This document shows positions 8,531-16,424 of a stretch of DNA of 23,100 nucleotides, piece after piece. The position numbers were made by a program, and so were the translations under genes. The stretch is taken from positions 1-23,100 of the forward strand of contig JAEWSZ010000208.1 in NCBI GenBank assembly GCA_023397905.1, given 5' to 3'. The notes under the pieces were generated by a model, which saw only the letters and a program-made list of their open reading frames with translations, had not been told where the DNA came from and made no database searches. The number at the start of each line of letters is the position of its first letter. Positions within the stretch are counted from its first letter, which is position 1. Source of the DNA: Bacillota bacterium (GTDB taxonomy: Bacteria > Bacillota > Clostridia > Acetivibrionales > DSM-1351).

Positions 8531-8703
8531 GTCCGGACATTTTCAGTGAGCCATTTAGCCCTGATCTGTTTATATGCCTTTAAATTCATACAGAAACCAT
8601 CAAATGTATTCTATAATTTGTACATTAAATAGCGGTATTCTCAAACGGAGTGATATTCCAAGAAAATTGTCGCGAATAAACAAAAACAAATTCATTATGA
8701 GAA

Positions 8704-8730
8704 TTGCAAGATCGTATTGAAAACTTGCAA
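8704..8730. promoter_or_regulatory. Inverted repeat spanning the -35 of the peptide importer promoter
   Basis: TTGCAAG (8704-8710) and CTTGCAA (8724-8730) are perfect inverted repeats with a 13-bp spacer, so the half-site centres are 20 bp apart, about two helical turns. The -35 hexamer (8717-8722) lies between the arms. This geometry is typical of a dimeric regulator site. Regulator unknown. Confidence 0.5.
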
Positions 8731-8745
8731 AAATAATGGTAAAAT
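8717..8745 (+). promoter_or_regulatory. Predicted sigma-A-type promoter of the peptide importer operon
   Basis: TTGAAA (8717-8722) and TAAAAT (8740-8745) with a 17-bp spacer; each hexamer matches the consensus at 5 of 6 positions. Predicted start near 8752 leaves a ~115-nt leader. A second -35-like TTGACA occurs at 8776-8781, but no good -10 follows at 16-18 bp. Confidence 0.65.
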
Positions 8746-8748
8746 TAT

Positions 8749-8764
8749 TTTGTTTTAAAACAAA
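8749..8764. promoter_or_regulatory. 16-bp perfect palindrome at the predicted transcription start (operator candidate)
   Basis: TTTGTTTTAAAACAAA is its own reverse complement. It starts 3 bp after the -10 hexamer and so covers the expected +1 position, where a bound repressor would block initiation. The base composition is AT-rich, so chance occurrence is not negligible, but 16 perfect positions at this site is notable. No known operator consensus is matched with certainty. Confidence 0.5.
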
Positions 8765-8866
8765 GACGCTACTATTTGACAAAGTAAAGCGTATTAAAAT
8801 TCATTTCTATTACATTACAGCGATAGATGAAAAATTGATTAGATTGAAAAAGGGGGATTTATTGTT

Positions 8867-10417
8867 ATGGGTAAAAAACGGATATTAACTCTCGCCGTGG
8901 CGGTTGTTTTTGTGTTGACAACATTGACAGCCTGCGGAAACAGTTCTTCAGCCGGAGGAAGAGCAAAGAACACAATAATTTATGCACAGGGTGCGGAGCC
9001 GAGAGGACTTGACCCTGCACTTGTGGATGACGGCGAGTCTGCCAAGATCATGGTAAATATCTATGAAGGTCTTTTAAAGTACAACAAGGATTCCACGGAA
9101 GTGGAGCCATCCCTTGCCGAAAGCTGGAAGGAAAGCGAAGATGGACTTTCCTACACTTTCCAGTTGAGGAAGGGTGTAAAATTTCAGGATGGCACGGATT
9201 TCAATGCGGAAGCGGTAAAATTCAATATCGACCGCCAGTTGCCTCCCAAAGTTACTGAAGATATGTCATATGCAGGTTTTGTATTTAGCTCTGTAAAAGA
9301 TGTTGAAGTCGTAGATGAGTATACGGTAAAAATAAACCTGACAACTCCAAGTACGCCTTTCCTCAACAATCTTGCCATGTGCCTGGGTGCACCTATAGTC
9401 AGCCCCAAAGCACTACAGGATAACAATAACAATGTAAACGAACATCCTGTGGGAACAGGTCCTTATACCTTCGTAAGCTGGACCAAGGGCCAGAACGTAG
9501 TTCTCAAACGCAATGATGATTACTGGGGAGACAAGGCTAAAACCCAAAATGCTATATTTAAATTTATAACTGACAATTCTGCAAGAGTAGTTGCACTCAA
9601 CAATGGAGAAGCAGATATTATCGATGGTATCGATGCAACTGTAGTCAAGCAGATTGAAGATTCGGGCAACAAGATTTACAAGGCTCCGGGTATGAACATT
9701 AACTATATGGCTTACAATACTACCAGGGCTCCTTTCAAAGATGCAAAGGTTCGTTCGGCCATATCTCAGGCAATCAATGTGCCTGAACTGGTAAACAGTT
9801 TGTACCAGGGTTATGCAGAACCTGCAACTTCCGTTCTTCCGTCATTTATACCGGGTTTCGATTCCAGTATCGTCCAGGCCAGTTTTAACCAGGAAGCAGC
9901 TAAGAGCGCGCTTGCCCAGGCCGGCGTAACTCAATTACATATCATCACCTACTCCAACCCAAGACCGTATAATACGGCAAATGGCCAGGCTCTTGCAGAA
10001 GCAATACAGGGTTATCTCAAAAATGTAGGCGTAACTGCCACTATTGACTCTTTTGACTGGACCACATACAAGGACAAAATCAAGGCCGGAGATTATGATA
10101 TTTGCTTCTATGGCTGGATAGGCGATAACGGCGACCCTGATAATTTTATGAACCTGATGGCGGACAAAGATCCGACTATGAATGTTTCCCGCTACGACAA
10201 CCAGGCATATAAGGACTTGATCGCCAAAGGTTTGATTACTCCAAACGGTGACGAACGTAACAAGATCTATACTGACCTTGAGAAAATGGCGGCTTCAGAG
10301 GCAGTATGGCTTCCGATTTCTCATGCCACTACTCTGGTCGGCTACAGAAGCAATGTAAAAGACTTTGTTTATCACATGACCGGGGTTGTATTCCTTGATG
10401 ATGCTACAAAGGATTAA
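8867..10417 (+). CDS. Peptide ABC transporter substrate-binding lipoprotein (SBP_bac_5 family)
   Basis: 516 residues. Lipoprotein signal peptide MGKKR + hydrophobic core with lipobox LTAC (lipidated Cys23). The mature domain has the family-5 pattern: ...EPRGLDPALVDDGES, NIYEGLLKYN, PSLAESWKESEDGLSYTF and LRKGVKFQDG near the N-terminus, then GTGPYTFVSWTKGQNVVLKRN. This family (OppA/DppA/AppA/GsiB) binds peptides, sometimes glutathione, nickel complexes or oligosaccharides, outside the membrane. RBS AGGGGGA (8851-8857), 9 nt before the ATG. It is the first gene of a complete five-gene importer. The high similarity in layout to Dpp operons makes di/oligopeptides the likely substrate, but specificity cannot be read from sequence. 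Confidence 0.93.
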   Translation: MGKKRILTLAVAVVFVLTTLTACGNSSSAGGRAKNTIIYAQGAEPRGLDPALVDDGESAKIMVNIYEGLLKYNKDSTEVEPSLAESWKESEDGLSYTFQLRKGVKFQDGTDFNAEAVKFNIDRQLPPKVTEDMSYAGFVFSSVKDVEVVDEYTVKINLTTPSTPFLNNLAMCLGAPIVSPKALQDNNNNVNEHPVGTGPYTFVSWTKGQNVVLKRNDDYWGDKAKTQNAIFKFITDNSARVVALNNGEADIIDGIDATVVKQIEDSGNKIYKAPGMNINYMAYNTTRAPFKDAKVRSAISQAINVPELVNSLYQGYAEPATSVLPSFIPGFDSSIVQASFNQEAAKSALAQAGVTQLHIITYSNPRPYNTANGQALAEAIQGYLKNVGVTATIDSFDWTTYKDKIKAGDYDICFYGWIGDNGDPDNFMNLMADKDPTMNVSRYDNQAYKDLIAKGLITPNGDERNKIYTDLEKMAASEAVWLPISHATTLVGYRSNVKDFVYHMTGVVFLDDATKD

Positions 10418-10487
10418 TAAGTTATTAATAATTAACTGTTTTCAGGGGCCTGTAGGGCTCAAACTTCCATGATATAAATGGTGAATA

Positions 10488-10520
10488 CTGCCAGAAGCTG
10501 TGAATTACAGCTTCTGGCAG
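10488..10520 (+). promoter_or_regulatory. Perfect 14-bp hairpin between peptide-binding and permease genes
   Basis: Arms 10488-10501 and 10507-10520 pair perfectly (CTGCCAGAAGCTGT and its complement) around a 5-nt loop GAATT. The 3' flank ATATTGTTTTC has only a broken T-run. It probably gives partial termination or protects the binding-protein mRNA, lowering permease expression relative to the binding protein. Confidence 0.7.
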
Positions 10521-10620
10521 ATATTGTTTTCAGAAAGTCTGTAATTTGGTTCAAAAACGGAAATTTCCAGAAAGATAAAGATATTGAACAACGGTATAAT
10601 AAATCGAAAGGTTGTTAACA

Positions 10621-11637
10621 ATGTTAAAATATATTGTCAAACGCATACTGATGCTGATTCCGGTTTTAATAGGTGTCTCAATCATAGTGTTTCTGATTAT
10701 GCGGGTATTTTCTCCCGATCCGGCTCCAATTGTCCTAGGACAGCATGCTACAGTGGAGACTGTAGAAAGATGGCGTGAAGCTAATGGTTTGAATTCTCCT
10801 ATTTATATTCAATATTTTAATTTTATCAAAGGCGCGGTTACCGGAGATCTCGGAACCTCATACTATACCAAAACGCCGGTTGTAAAGGAGATTTTTTCCC
10901 GTTTCCCGGCCACTATAGAACTTGCGATTGCCGCTATTATTTTTGCATCCATACTCGGTATACTCATCGGTACCATTTCTGCAGTAAAAAAGAATTCTAT
11001 TTTTGACCATTCAGGTATGATACTTGCACTGATAGGAGTTTCAATGCCTATTTTCTGGCTGGGGATTCTGCTGATAATTCTTTTCTCCGGCATTTTTCAT
11101 ATATTGCCTTCGGGAAGCAGAATAGATCCTCTCTTGCAGCCATACGGAGGTACGGGCTTTTATCTAATAGACACGCTGGCTTCAGGTGACATGGAAGCTT
11201 TTCTGGATGCATTAAAGCATCTGGTACTTCCCGCACTTGCCCTGGGGATGTATTCTATGGCTATTATTACAAGGATGACCCGTTCCAGCATGCTGGAGAC
11301 AATGAATCAGGATTATATACGTACTGCAAAAGCTAAGGGTATAAGAGAAAGCAAAGTAATTTTTAATCACGGACTGCGAAATGCAATGATACCGGTCACA
11401 ACAGTTATCGGTTTGCAGCTGGGCTCGCTTTTGGGGGGCGCGGTACTCACGGAGACAGTGTTCTCATGGCCCGGTATAGGGCATTACACGGTCGAATGTA
11501 TTCTGAAATCGGATTTTCCTGTGGTTCAGGGCATCGTATTGCTCATAGCATGTATTTTTGTACTGATTAACCTCGTAGTGGATGTCATTTATGCATTTCT
11601 TGATCCACGGATTAAATATTCCAGTAAGGAGGCCTGA
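10621..11637 (+). CDS. Peptide ABC transporter permease, DppB/OppB type
   Basis: 338 residues. N-terminal signature MLKYIVKRILMLIPVLIGVSIIVFLIMR is typical of OppB/DppB permeases, followed by a periplasmic-type loop, then five further membrane segments. The ATPase-docking loop is near QDYIRTAKAKGIRESKVIFNH, with the GLRNAMIPV continuation. ATG 10621 is chosen because AAAGG (10607-10611) lies 9 nt upstream; the in-frame TTG at 10612 would overlap that site. It pairs with the next permease to form the channel. The stop is 6 bp before the next ATG and the next gene's AGGAGG lies just inside this gene's end, so translation is coupled. Confidence 0.95.
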   Translation: MLKYIVKRILMLIPVLIGVSIIVFLIMRVFSPDPAPIVLGQHATVETVERWREANGLNSPIYIQYFNFIKGAVTGDLGTSYYTKTPVVKEIFSRFPATIELAIAAIIFASILGILIGTISAVKKNSIFDHSGMILALIGVSMPIFWLGILLIILFSGIFHILPSGSRIDPLLQPYGGTGFYLIDTLASGDMEAFLDALKHLVLPALALGMYSMAIITRMTRSSMLETMNQDYIRTAKAKGIRESKVIFNHGLRNAMIPVTTVIGLQLGSLLGGAVLTETVFSWPGIGHYTVECILKSDFPVVQGIVLLIACIFVLINLVVDVIYAFLDPRIKYSSKEA

Positions 11638-11643
11638 CCGTCT

Positions 11644-12558
11644 ATGATACTTAAAAAAACAAAAACAATTAAAAGCGATGCTTCTTTGCGGGAGGCAATC
11701 CCTGTTGAAAAACCTGAGTCACAGTTAAGGGAAATGTGGGAGGCGCTGCGGGAAAATACGGCGGCCGTAGTTGGTCTGGTTATTATAATCCTGCTGATCC
11801 TGATTGCTATTCTGGGGCCGTTAATAATGCCATATGATCCAAATCTCCAGGACATGACAAAAAGTTTTATGAAACCTGATGCACAGCACTGGTTTGGCAC
11901 CGATCAGCTGGGACGTGACATTTTCAGCAGAATCATATCCGGTGCAAGGATATCCCTGACAGTAGGATTAAGTGCGGTGGCTATCTCCTTGACCGTAGGC
12001 GTTCTGCTGGGCTCAATTTCAGGCTATTTCGGAGGCAAGGCCGACATAATTATCATGCGTTTTATGGATATGATGCTTGCAATACCATCAATTCTGCTGG
12101 CCATAGCATTTATGGCGGCTTTGGGGAAGGGCATAGACAAGGCGGTCATTGCCATAGGCTTGGTATCTATTCCGGAGTATGCTCGAATAGTCCGGGGGAG
12201 TATTCTCTCGGTCAAGGAAAACGATTATGTCCAGGCGGCCCGTGTGATAGGCAATAAAAATAGCAGGATCATATTTAAACACATTTTGCCGAATGTGCTT
12301 TCTTCCATAGTGGTCAGGGCTACTCTTGGAATCTCAACTGCAGTGCTGGACACTGCCGCATTGGGATTCCTGGGGCTGGGTGTGCCGCCGCCCTGGGCGG
12401 AATGGGGCGATATGCTAGGGCGTGCGAGGGGCTTTATATTTACTGCTCCGTACACACTTATATTCCCAGGTATTGCAATCACTGTTACGGTACTGGCATT
12501 CAATCTTCTGGGCGACGGTCTGCGGGATGCTATTGACCCCAAGTCCAGAAAGAATTAA
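11644..12558 (+). CDS. Peptide ABC transporter permease, DppC/OppC type
   Basis: 304 residues. Starts with the OppC N-terminal domain (MWEALRENTAAVVGLVIIIL followed by GPLIMPYDPN), then HWFGTDQLGRDIFSRII, a strong family signature, and membrane segments with the docking loop NDYVQAARVIGNKNSRIIFKH and LPNVLSSIVV. The C-terminus GDGLRDAIDPKSRKN is the standard family ending. RBS AGGAGG (11627-11632) overlaps the end of the upstream gene. It forms the channel with DppB-type partner. Confidence 0.96.
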   Translation: MILKKTKTIKSDASLREAIPVEKPESQLREMWEALRENTAAVVGLVIIILLILIAILGPLIMPYDPNLQDMTKSFMKPDAQHWFGTDQLGRDIFSRIISGARISLTVGLSAVAISLTVGVLLGSISGYFGGKADIIIMRFMDMMLAIPSILLAIAFMAALGKGIDKAVIAIGLVSIPEYARIVRGSILSVKENDYVQAARVIGNKNSRIIFKHILPNVLSSIVVRATLGISTAVLDTAALGFLGLGVPPPWAEWGDMLGRARGFIFTAPYTLIFPGIAITVTVLAFNLLGDGLRDAIDPKSRKN

Positions 12559-12571
12559 GAGGTGCGGATAA

Positions 12572-13552
12572 ATGTTACTTGAAGTTAAAGATTTAAAAAC
12601 AGAATTTAAATTGAAAAAAGGAACAGTTAATGCTGTTAATGATATAAGTTTTTCCGTTGATAAAGGAAAAATACTTGCAATAGTCGGGGAGTCCGGTTCC
12701 GGAAAAAGCGTTACTTCGCTCTCGGTAATGGGATTGCTGCAGGAGCCCGGGCGTGTGTCCCATGGGGAAATCCTGTTCAAAGGCAAGGACCTGCTGAAAA
12801 TGAGCAAAGCAGAAATGCGTTCCGTTAGGGGTGACCAGATATCAATGATATTCCAGGAGCCTATGACTTCCCTGAATCCCGTGTACCGTATAAAGGACCA
12901 GATTATGGAAAGCATTATGACCCACATGAAGGTTTCAAAAAAGGAAGCTTTGAAACGTGCGGTTGAAATGCTGGAGATAGTGGGAATCCCTTCTGCCGAT
13001 AAGAGAGCCAATGACTATCCGCACCAGATGAGCGGCGGAATGAGGCAGAGGGTTATGATCGCCATGGCCCTGATTGGAAACCCTGAACTCCTTATAGCCG
13101 ACGAACCAACCACAGCGCTGGATGTTACCATACAGGCGCAGATACTGGATCTCCTGTATCATATGAGGGAAAAATTCAATATGGCCATACTTTTAATTAC
13201 CCATGATCTGGGGGTGGTTGCAGAAGCGGCGGATCATGTTATTGTAATGTACTGCGGCAAAATTGTGGAGGAGGCGGATGTCCACGATCTTTTTGCAAAC
13301 CCACTGCATCCGTATACGCTGGGCTTGCTTCGCTCAATTCCCAAACTGGAAGATGAAAGTGAAGAACCGCTCTATATGATAAAAGGCATGGTCCCAAATC
13401 CTTTAAATATGCCGGCCGGCTGCTCTTTCTCGGACAGGTGTGACAGGTGTATGGACCGCTGTCGCAAAGAAATTCCTCAATTGGTGGAAAAGGATGGCCA
13501 CAAGGTGCGCTGTTTCCTTTATGATACGGTTAAAGAGGAGGTTCAGGCATGA
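12572..13552 (+). CDS. Peptide ABC transporter ATP-binding protein, DppD/OppD type
   Basis: 326 residues. Walker A GESGSGKS (39-46), signature MSGGMRQR (Ser154-Gly156), Walker B LLIADEP (Asp177/Glu178) and switch His211 (LLITHDLGVV). The C-terminal oligo_HPY extension carries Cys284, Cys290, Cys297 and Cys314, spaced as in DppD/OppD proteins reported to hold a 4Fe-4S cluster; Cys293 is an extra Cys. It powers import together with the next ATPase at the inner face of the membrane. RBS AAGAGGTG (12557-12564) overlaps the previous stop. Its stop overlaps the next start by 4 bp (ATGA). Confidence 0.96.
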   Translation: MLLEVKDLKTEFKLKKGTVNAVNDISFSVDKGKILAIVGESGSGKSVTSLSVMGLLQEPGRVSHGEILFKGKDLLKMSKAEMRSVRGDQISMIFQEPMTSLNPVYRIKDQIMESIMTHMKVSKKEALKRAVEMLEIVGIPSADKRANDYPHQMSGGMRQRVMIAMALIGNPELLIADEPTTALDVTIQAQILDLLYHMREKFNMAILLITHDLGVVAEAADHVIVMYCGKIVEEADVHDLFANPLHPYTLGLLRSIPKLEDESEEPLYMIKGMVPNPLNMPAGCSFSDRCDRCMDRCRKEIPQLVEKDGHKVRCFLYDTVKEEVQA

Positions 13553-14514
13553 GTGAAGCTTTAGTTGAAATAAAAAATCTGAAAAAATATTTTACCCTGG
13601 AGCATGATTTCTTTGGCCGCCCAACCTCGGTTTTAAAAGCAACGGACGATGTCTCGTTCAGCATAAACAAGGGCGAGACCATGGGCCTGGTGGGCGAATC
13701 CGGATGTGGTAAGACAACCATAGGAAAGATGTTGGTAAATTTATATTCTCCCACAAGCGGGCAGATCATTTTTGAGGACGCCGACCTGACAAGTCTGCCG
13801 GAGGCAAAGCGAAGAGCATACAGCAAGGATATACAACTTATATTCCAGGATCCGTATTCTTCACTGAACCCGAGAATGACGGTTGGAGATATAATTGCCG
13901 AGCCCATTAAGATAAATAACCTGCTTCCAAAGGAAAAAATTGAGGAAAGGGTTACATACCTTTTAAATTGCGTGGGATTGGCAAACCACCAGCGCAATCG
14001 CTATCCTCACGAGTTTTCAGGCGGCCAGCGCCAGCGTGTGGGAATTGCGCGGGCACTGGCTGTTCAGCCAAAACTTATTGTCTGTGACGAACCGGTTTCA
14101 GCACTGGATGTGTCAATACAGGCACAGGTGCTGAACCTGCTCAACGAGTTGAAGGATGAGTTTGGGCTCACCTACCTGTTTATTGCACACGGATTAAACG
14201 TAGTCAAGCACATCAGTGACCGCGTGGGTGTGATGTATTTGGGAAAGCTAGTGGAAATGGCCCCGAAAAAGGAATTGTATTCAAATCCTCTGCATCCATA
14301 TACACAGGCTCTGCTGTCGGCTATTCCAAATGTGGACCCTACAAGGAAGAAGAACCGCATAATACTCAACGGAGATGTTCCAAGTCCTATAAATCTTCCG
14401 AAGGGCTGTCGTTTCTGTTCTCGCTGCTTTAAAAAGTTTGACGGCTGTGAAATGGAGGAACCCGGTCTGAAGGAAGTAACGCCGGGACATTTTGTGGCTT
14501 GCGGCCTCTATTGA
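13549..14514 (+). CDS. Peptide ABC transporter ATP-binding protein, DppF/OppF type
   Basis: 321 residues. Walker A GESGCGKT (49-56), signature FSGGQRQRVGIARALA (Ser157-Gly159), Walker B LIVCDEPVSALD (Asp180/Glu181), switch His214. The switch region reads FIAHGLNVV; the usual residue after the His is Asp (SHDLSVV), here Gly215. The C-terminal oligo_HPY region is Cys-rich (GCRFCSRC, GC, ACGLY). It starts in the ATGA overlap with the DppD-type gene and ends the five-gene importer. The two ATPases form an asymmetric heterodimer in this family; all core catalytic residues are present here. Confidence 0.96.
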   Translation: MSEALVEIKNLKKYFTLEHDFFGRPTSVLKATDDVSFSINKGETMGLVGESGCGKTTIGKMLVNLYSPTSGQIIFEDADLTSLPEAKRRAYSKDIQLIFQDPYSSLNPRMTVGDIIAEPIKINNLLPKEKIEERVTYLLNCVGLANHQRNRYPHEFSGGQRQRVGIARALAVQPKLIVCDEPVSALDVSIQAQVLNLLNELKDEFGLTYLFIAHGLNVVKHISDRVGVMYLGKLVEMAPKKELYSNPLHPYTQALLSAIPNVDPTRKKNRIILNGDVPSPINLPKGCRFCSRCFKKFDGCEMEEPGLKEVTPGHFVACGLY

Positions 14515-14651
14515 GAGGGCCCCTTGAAAACATCGTGAAAAAACTATATAATCATCAGTGGAAATTACTTCCGCCGGGCGCATTTGAATGGCCGGATACA
14601 AAATGTTACATTTCGTTCATAGTTTATTAAAAATAATTATGGATAATAATA

Positions 14652-14685
14652 AAGTGTAGCATAACTTTTTAGTTATGCTACACTT
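14652..14685. repeat. Perfect 15-bp hairpin between the peptide importer and Gld-like operons
   Basis: AAGTGTAGCATAACT (14652-14666) and its exact complement (14671-14685) flank a TTTT loop. It is 137 bp past the DppF-type stop and 84 bp before the next start. The + strand flank has no T-run; the upstream flank is A/T-rich. Possible roles are an mRNA 3' end stem for the importer or a site controlling the next operon. The rest of the 14515-14769 gap holds nothing I can assign with confidence. Confidence 0.65.
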
Positions 14686-14769
14686 ATGAATAACCGGATG
14701 AAAATTTGGAAATTATTCTGTTATTCAGGTGTATTCAAAAAATGCACGGTAAATATAGGGGGGAAAAGA

Positions 14770-15717
14770 ATGATTGAGATTCAAAATTTGACCAAAAGCT
14801 ATGGTCAGATAAAGGCTGTAGACGATATAAGTTTTACAGTTGAAAAAGGCGAAGTACTTGGTTTCCTCGGCCCGAACGGCGCGGGTAAATCAACTACAAT
14901 GAATATCATCACAGGTTTCATTCCTTCTACCGAGGGTACGGTAAAGGTCAACGGGTATGATATCATGGAAAGTCCTGCTGAAGTAAAAAAGAGAATAGGT
15001 TATTTGCCTGAACTTCCGCCGCTGTATATGGATATGACGGTAACAGAGTATCTTAATTTCGTTGCAGACCTGAAAAATGTCAGCAGCAAACAGAAAAAGA
15101 GCCAGATGACGGATATTATGGAGTTGGTAAAATTAACCGATGTAAGAGGAAGGCTGGTAAAGAATCTTTCAAAAGGTTACAAGCAGAGAGTCGGCCTGGC
15201 TCAATCACTTCTGGGCAATCCCGAGGTCCTGATCCTCGACGAACCCACCGTGGGTCTTGACCCGAAACAAATAATTGAGATCCGTAAACTTATAAAGGCT
15301 TTGGGAAAGCAGCACACTATAATACTGAGCTCCCACATACTGCCTGAAGTAAGCGCCGTGTGCGAAAGAGTGGTAATTATAAACAAAGGTAAGATTGCCG
15401 CTATCGATACGCCGGACAACCTGTCAAAGGGCATGAATACAGTAAGCAAGCTTTCAGCCACTATTGCCGGGCCCAAAAGCTCCATCGTCAGCGCCATAGA
15501 AGAAATTTACGGTATCAAATATGTGGAACCGCATATTGAAAAAGAAAAAGACGTAATGGAATATATTATTGAATCCGACAAGGAAATTGACATCAGACGT
15601 CCTCTGTTTTTTGCAATGGCAAAAGCGGGATATCCTATACTTGAACTCAAGTCTCTTGATCTTTCGCTAGAAGATATATTCTTGCAGTTGACCATGCAGG
15701 AAAAGGAGGTTATATAG
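14770..15717 (+). CDS. ABC transporter ATP-binding protein, GldA-like
   Basis: 315 residues. Walker A GPNGAGKST (34-42), Q-loop region GYLPELPPLY, variant signature LSKGYKQRVGLAQSL, Walker B VLILDEPTVGLDP, switch His in ILSSHILPEV. This is the class that energises ABC-2 permeases, closest in organisation to GldA/NatA/CcmA. ATG 14770 is chosen for AGGGGGG (14757-14763), 6 nt upstream; an in-frame ATG at 14686 would add 28 residues not aligned with the family and sits in the hairpin. Its stop is 2 bp before the permease gene. It works with the next three products. Confidence 0.92.
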   Translation: MIEIQNLTKSYGQIKAVDDISFTVEKGEVLGFLGPNGAGKSTTMNIITGFIPSTEGTVKVNGYDIMESPAEVKKRIGYLPELPPLYMDMTVTEYLNFVADLKNVSSKQKKSQMTDIMELVKLTDVRGRLVKNLSKGYKQRVGLAQSLLGNPEVLILDEPTVGLDPKQIIEIRKLIKALGKQHTIILSSHILPEVSAVCERVVIINKGKIAAIDTPDNLSKGMNTVSKLSATIAGPKSSIVSAIEEIYGIKYVEPHIEKEKDVMEYIIESDKEIDIRRPLFFAMAKAGYPILELKSLDLSLEDIFLQLTMQEKEVI

Positions 15718-15719
15718 TC

Positions 15720-16424
15720 ATGTATTCAGTTTTTAAGAAAGAATTCAAGTCATATTTTACTTCACCGACGGCCTATGTAATGATAGGTTTGTTTATATTG
15801 ATTTCTTCAATTATCTTTTATGTAAATCTCGTGTCGCAAACGGCGGAATATAACTTCAATCTAAATTATATGTCGCTTATACTGATACTTATAGTTCCGA
15901 TCCTCACAATGAAAATACTTGCAGATGAGAGAAAGAGCGGTACGGAAGTGCTGCTGATAACATCTCCCACAAGCCTTACAAGCATTGTTGTAGGTAAATA
16001 CCTGGCCGCTTTCGCGGTATTTCTGGTTATGACCGCCATTACATTCATATATCCGATAATCCTTGCCGCATACGGAGAGCCCTCCGCCGCGGAAATAATC
16101 GGAGGATATGTGGGCTTTATACTGGTGGGTGCTTCGTTTATAGCCTTCGGCCTCTTTGCCTCTTCTCTGACAGAGAGCCAGATAATATCAGCCATAGTAA
16201 GCGTAGTCTGCCTGCTGATAATGTGGCTGCTGCAAGGTATAGCTCCGGCACTTGGCGGTGTGTGGTCAGGTATTCTGAACTGGTTTTCACTGTACTCAAG
16301 AACCGAAGATTTTTTTGCGGGCATACTTTCGCTGGGACCTGTGGTCTATTACCTGAGTTTCTCGGCGGTATTTGTATTCCTGGCAATTAGAGTAATAGAA
16401 AAAAGACGCTGGAGTAAGGGGTGA
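15720..16424 (+). CDS. ABC-2 type permease, GldF-like
   Basis: 234 residues with about six membrane segments. The N-terminus MYSVFKKEFKSYFTSPTAYV is the typical start of GldF/NosY-like ABC-2 permeases, followed by LTMKILADERKSGTEVLLITSP, the conserved cytoplasmic segment contacting the ATPase, and SLTSIVVGKYLAAF. RBS AAGGAGG (15703-15709) lies inside the ATPase gene's end. It overlaps the next gene by 4 bp (GTGA). The substrate is unknown; homologues in Bacteroidetes belong to the gliding machinery, but here gliding is not implied. Confidence 0.92.
   Translation: MYSVFKKEFKSYFTSPTAYVMIGLFILISSIIFYVNLVSQTAEYNFNLNYMSLILILIVPILTMKILADERKSGTEVLLITSPTSLTSIVVGKYLAAFAVFLVMTAITFIYPIILAAYGEPSAAEIIGGYVGFILVGASFIAFGLFASSLTESQIISAIVSVVCLLIMWLLQGIAPALGGVWSGILNWFSLYSRTEDFFAGILSLGPVVYYLSFSAVFVFLAIRVIEKRRWSKG

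Larger units (their letters stand above)
8430..8866. other. 437-bp intergenic regulatory region between the two importers
   Basis: No credible gene is seen on either strand. The left part holds the 17-bp hairpin and terminator of the sugar operon. TGTCCGGACA (8530-8539) is a 10-bp perfect palindrome just after the terminator T-run. From about 8580 the DNA becomes strongly AT-rich and carries the promoter, inverted repeat and palindrome listed separately, all pointing toward the peptide importer. Confidence 0.8.

Noticed and set aside
8776..8781. Consensus -35 TTGACA before the peptide-binding protein gene
   Set aside because: No acceptable -10 hexamer is present at 16-18 bp; the upstream TTGAAA/TAAAAT pair is far better.
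8600..8782. 60-residue minus-strand frame in the gap between importers
   Set aside because: It lies in AT-rich regulatory DNA overlapping the promoter and palindromes, with no convincing start signal or protein similarity.
12415..13011. 198-residue minus-strand frame opposite the DppC/DppD-type genes
   Set aside because: It spans the junction of two well-supported genes, has no ribosome site and reads as antisense low-complexity Ser/Ile-rich sequence.
14686..14769. N-terminal extension of the GldA-like ATPase from ATG 14686
   Set aside because: The extra 28 residues are not family-like, and a much better ribosome-binding site precedes ATG 14770.
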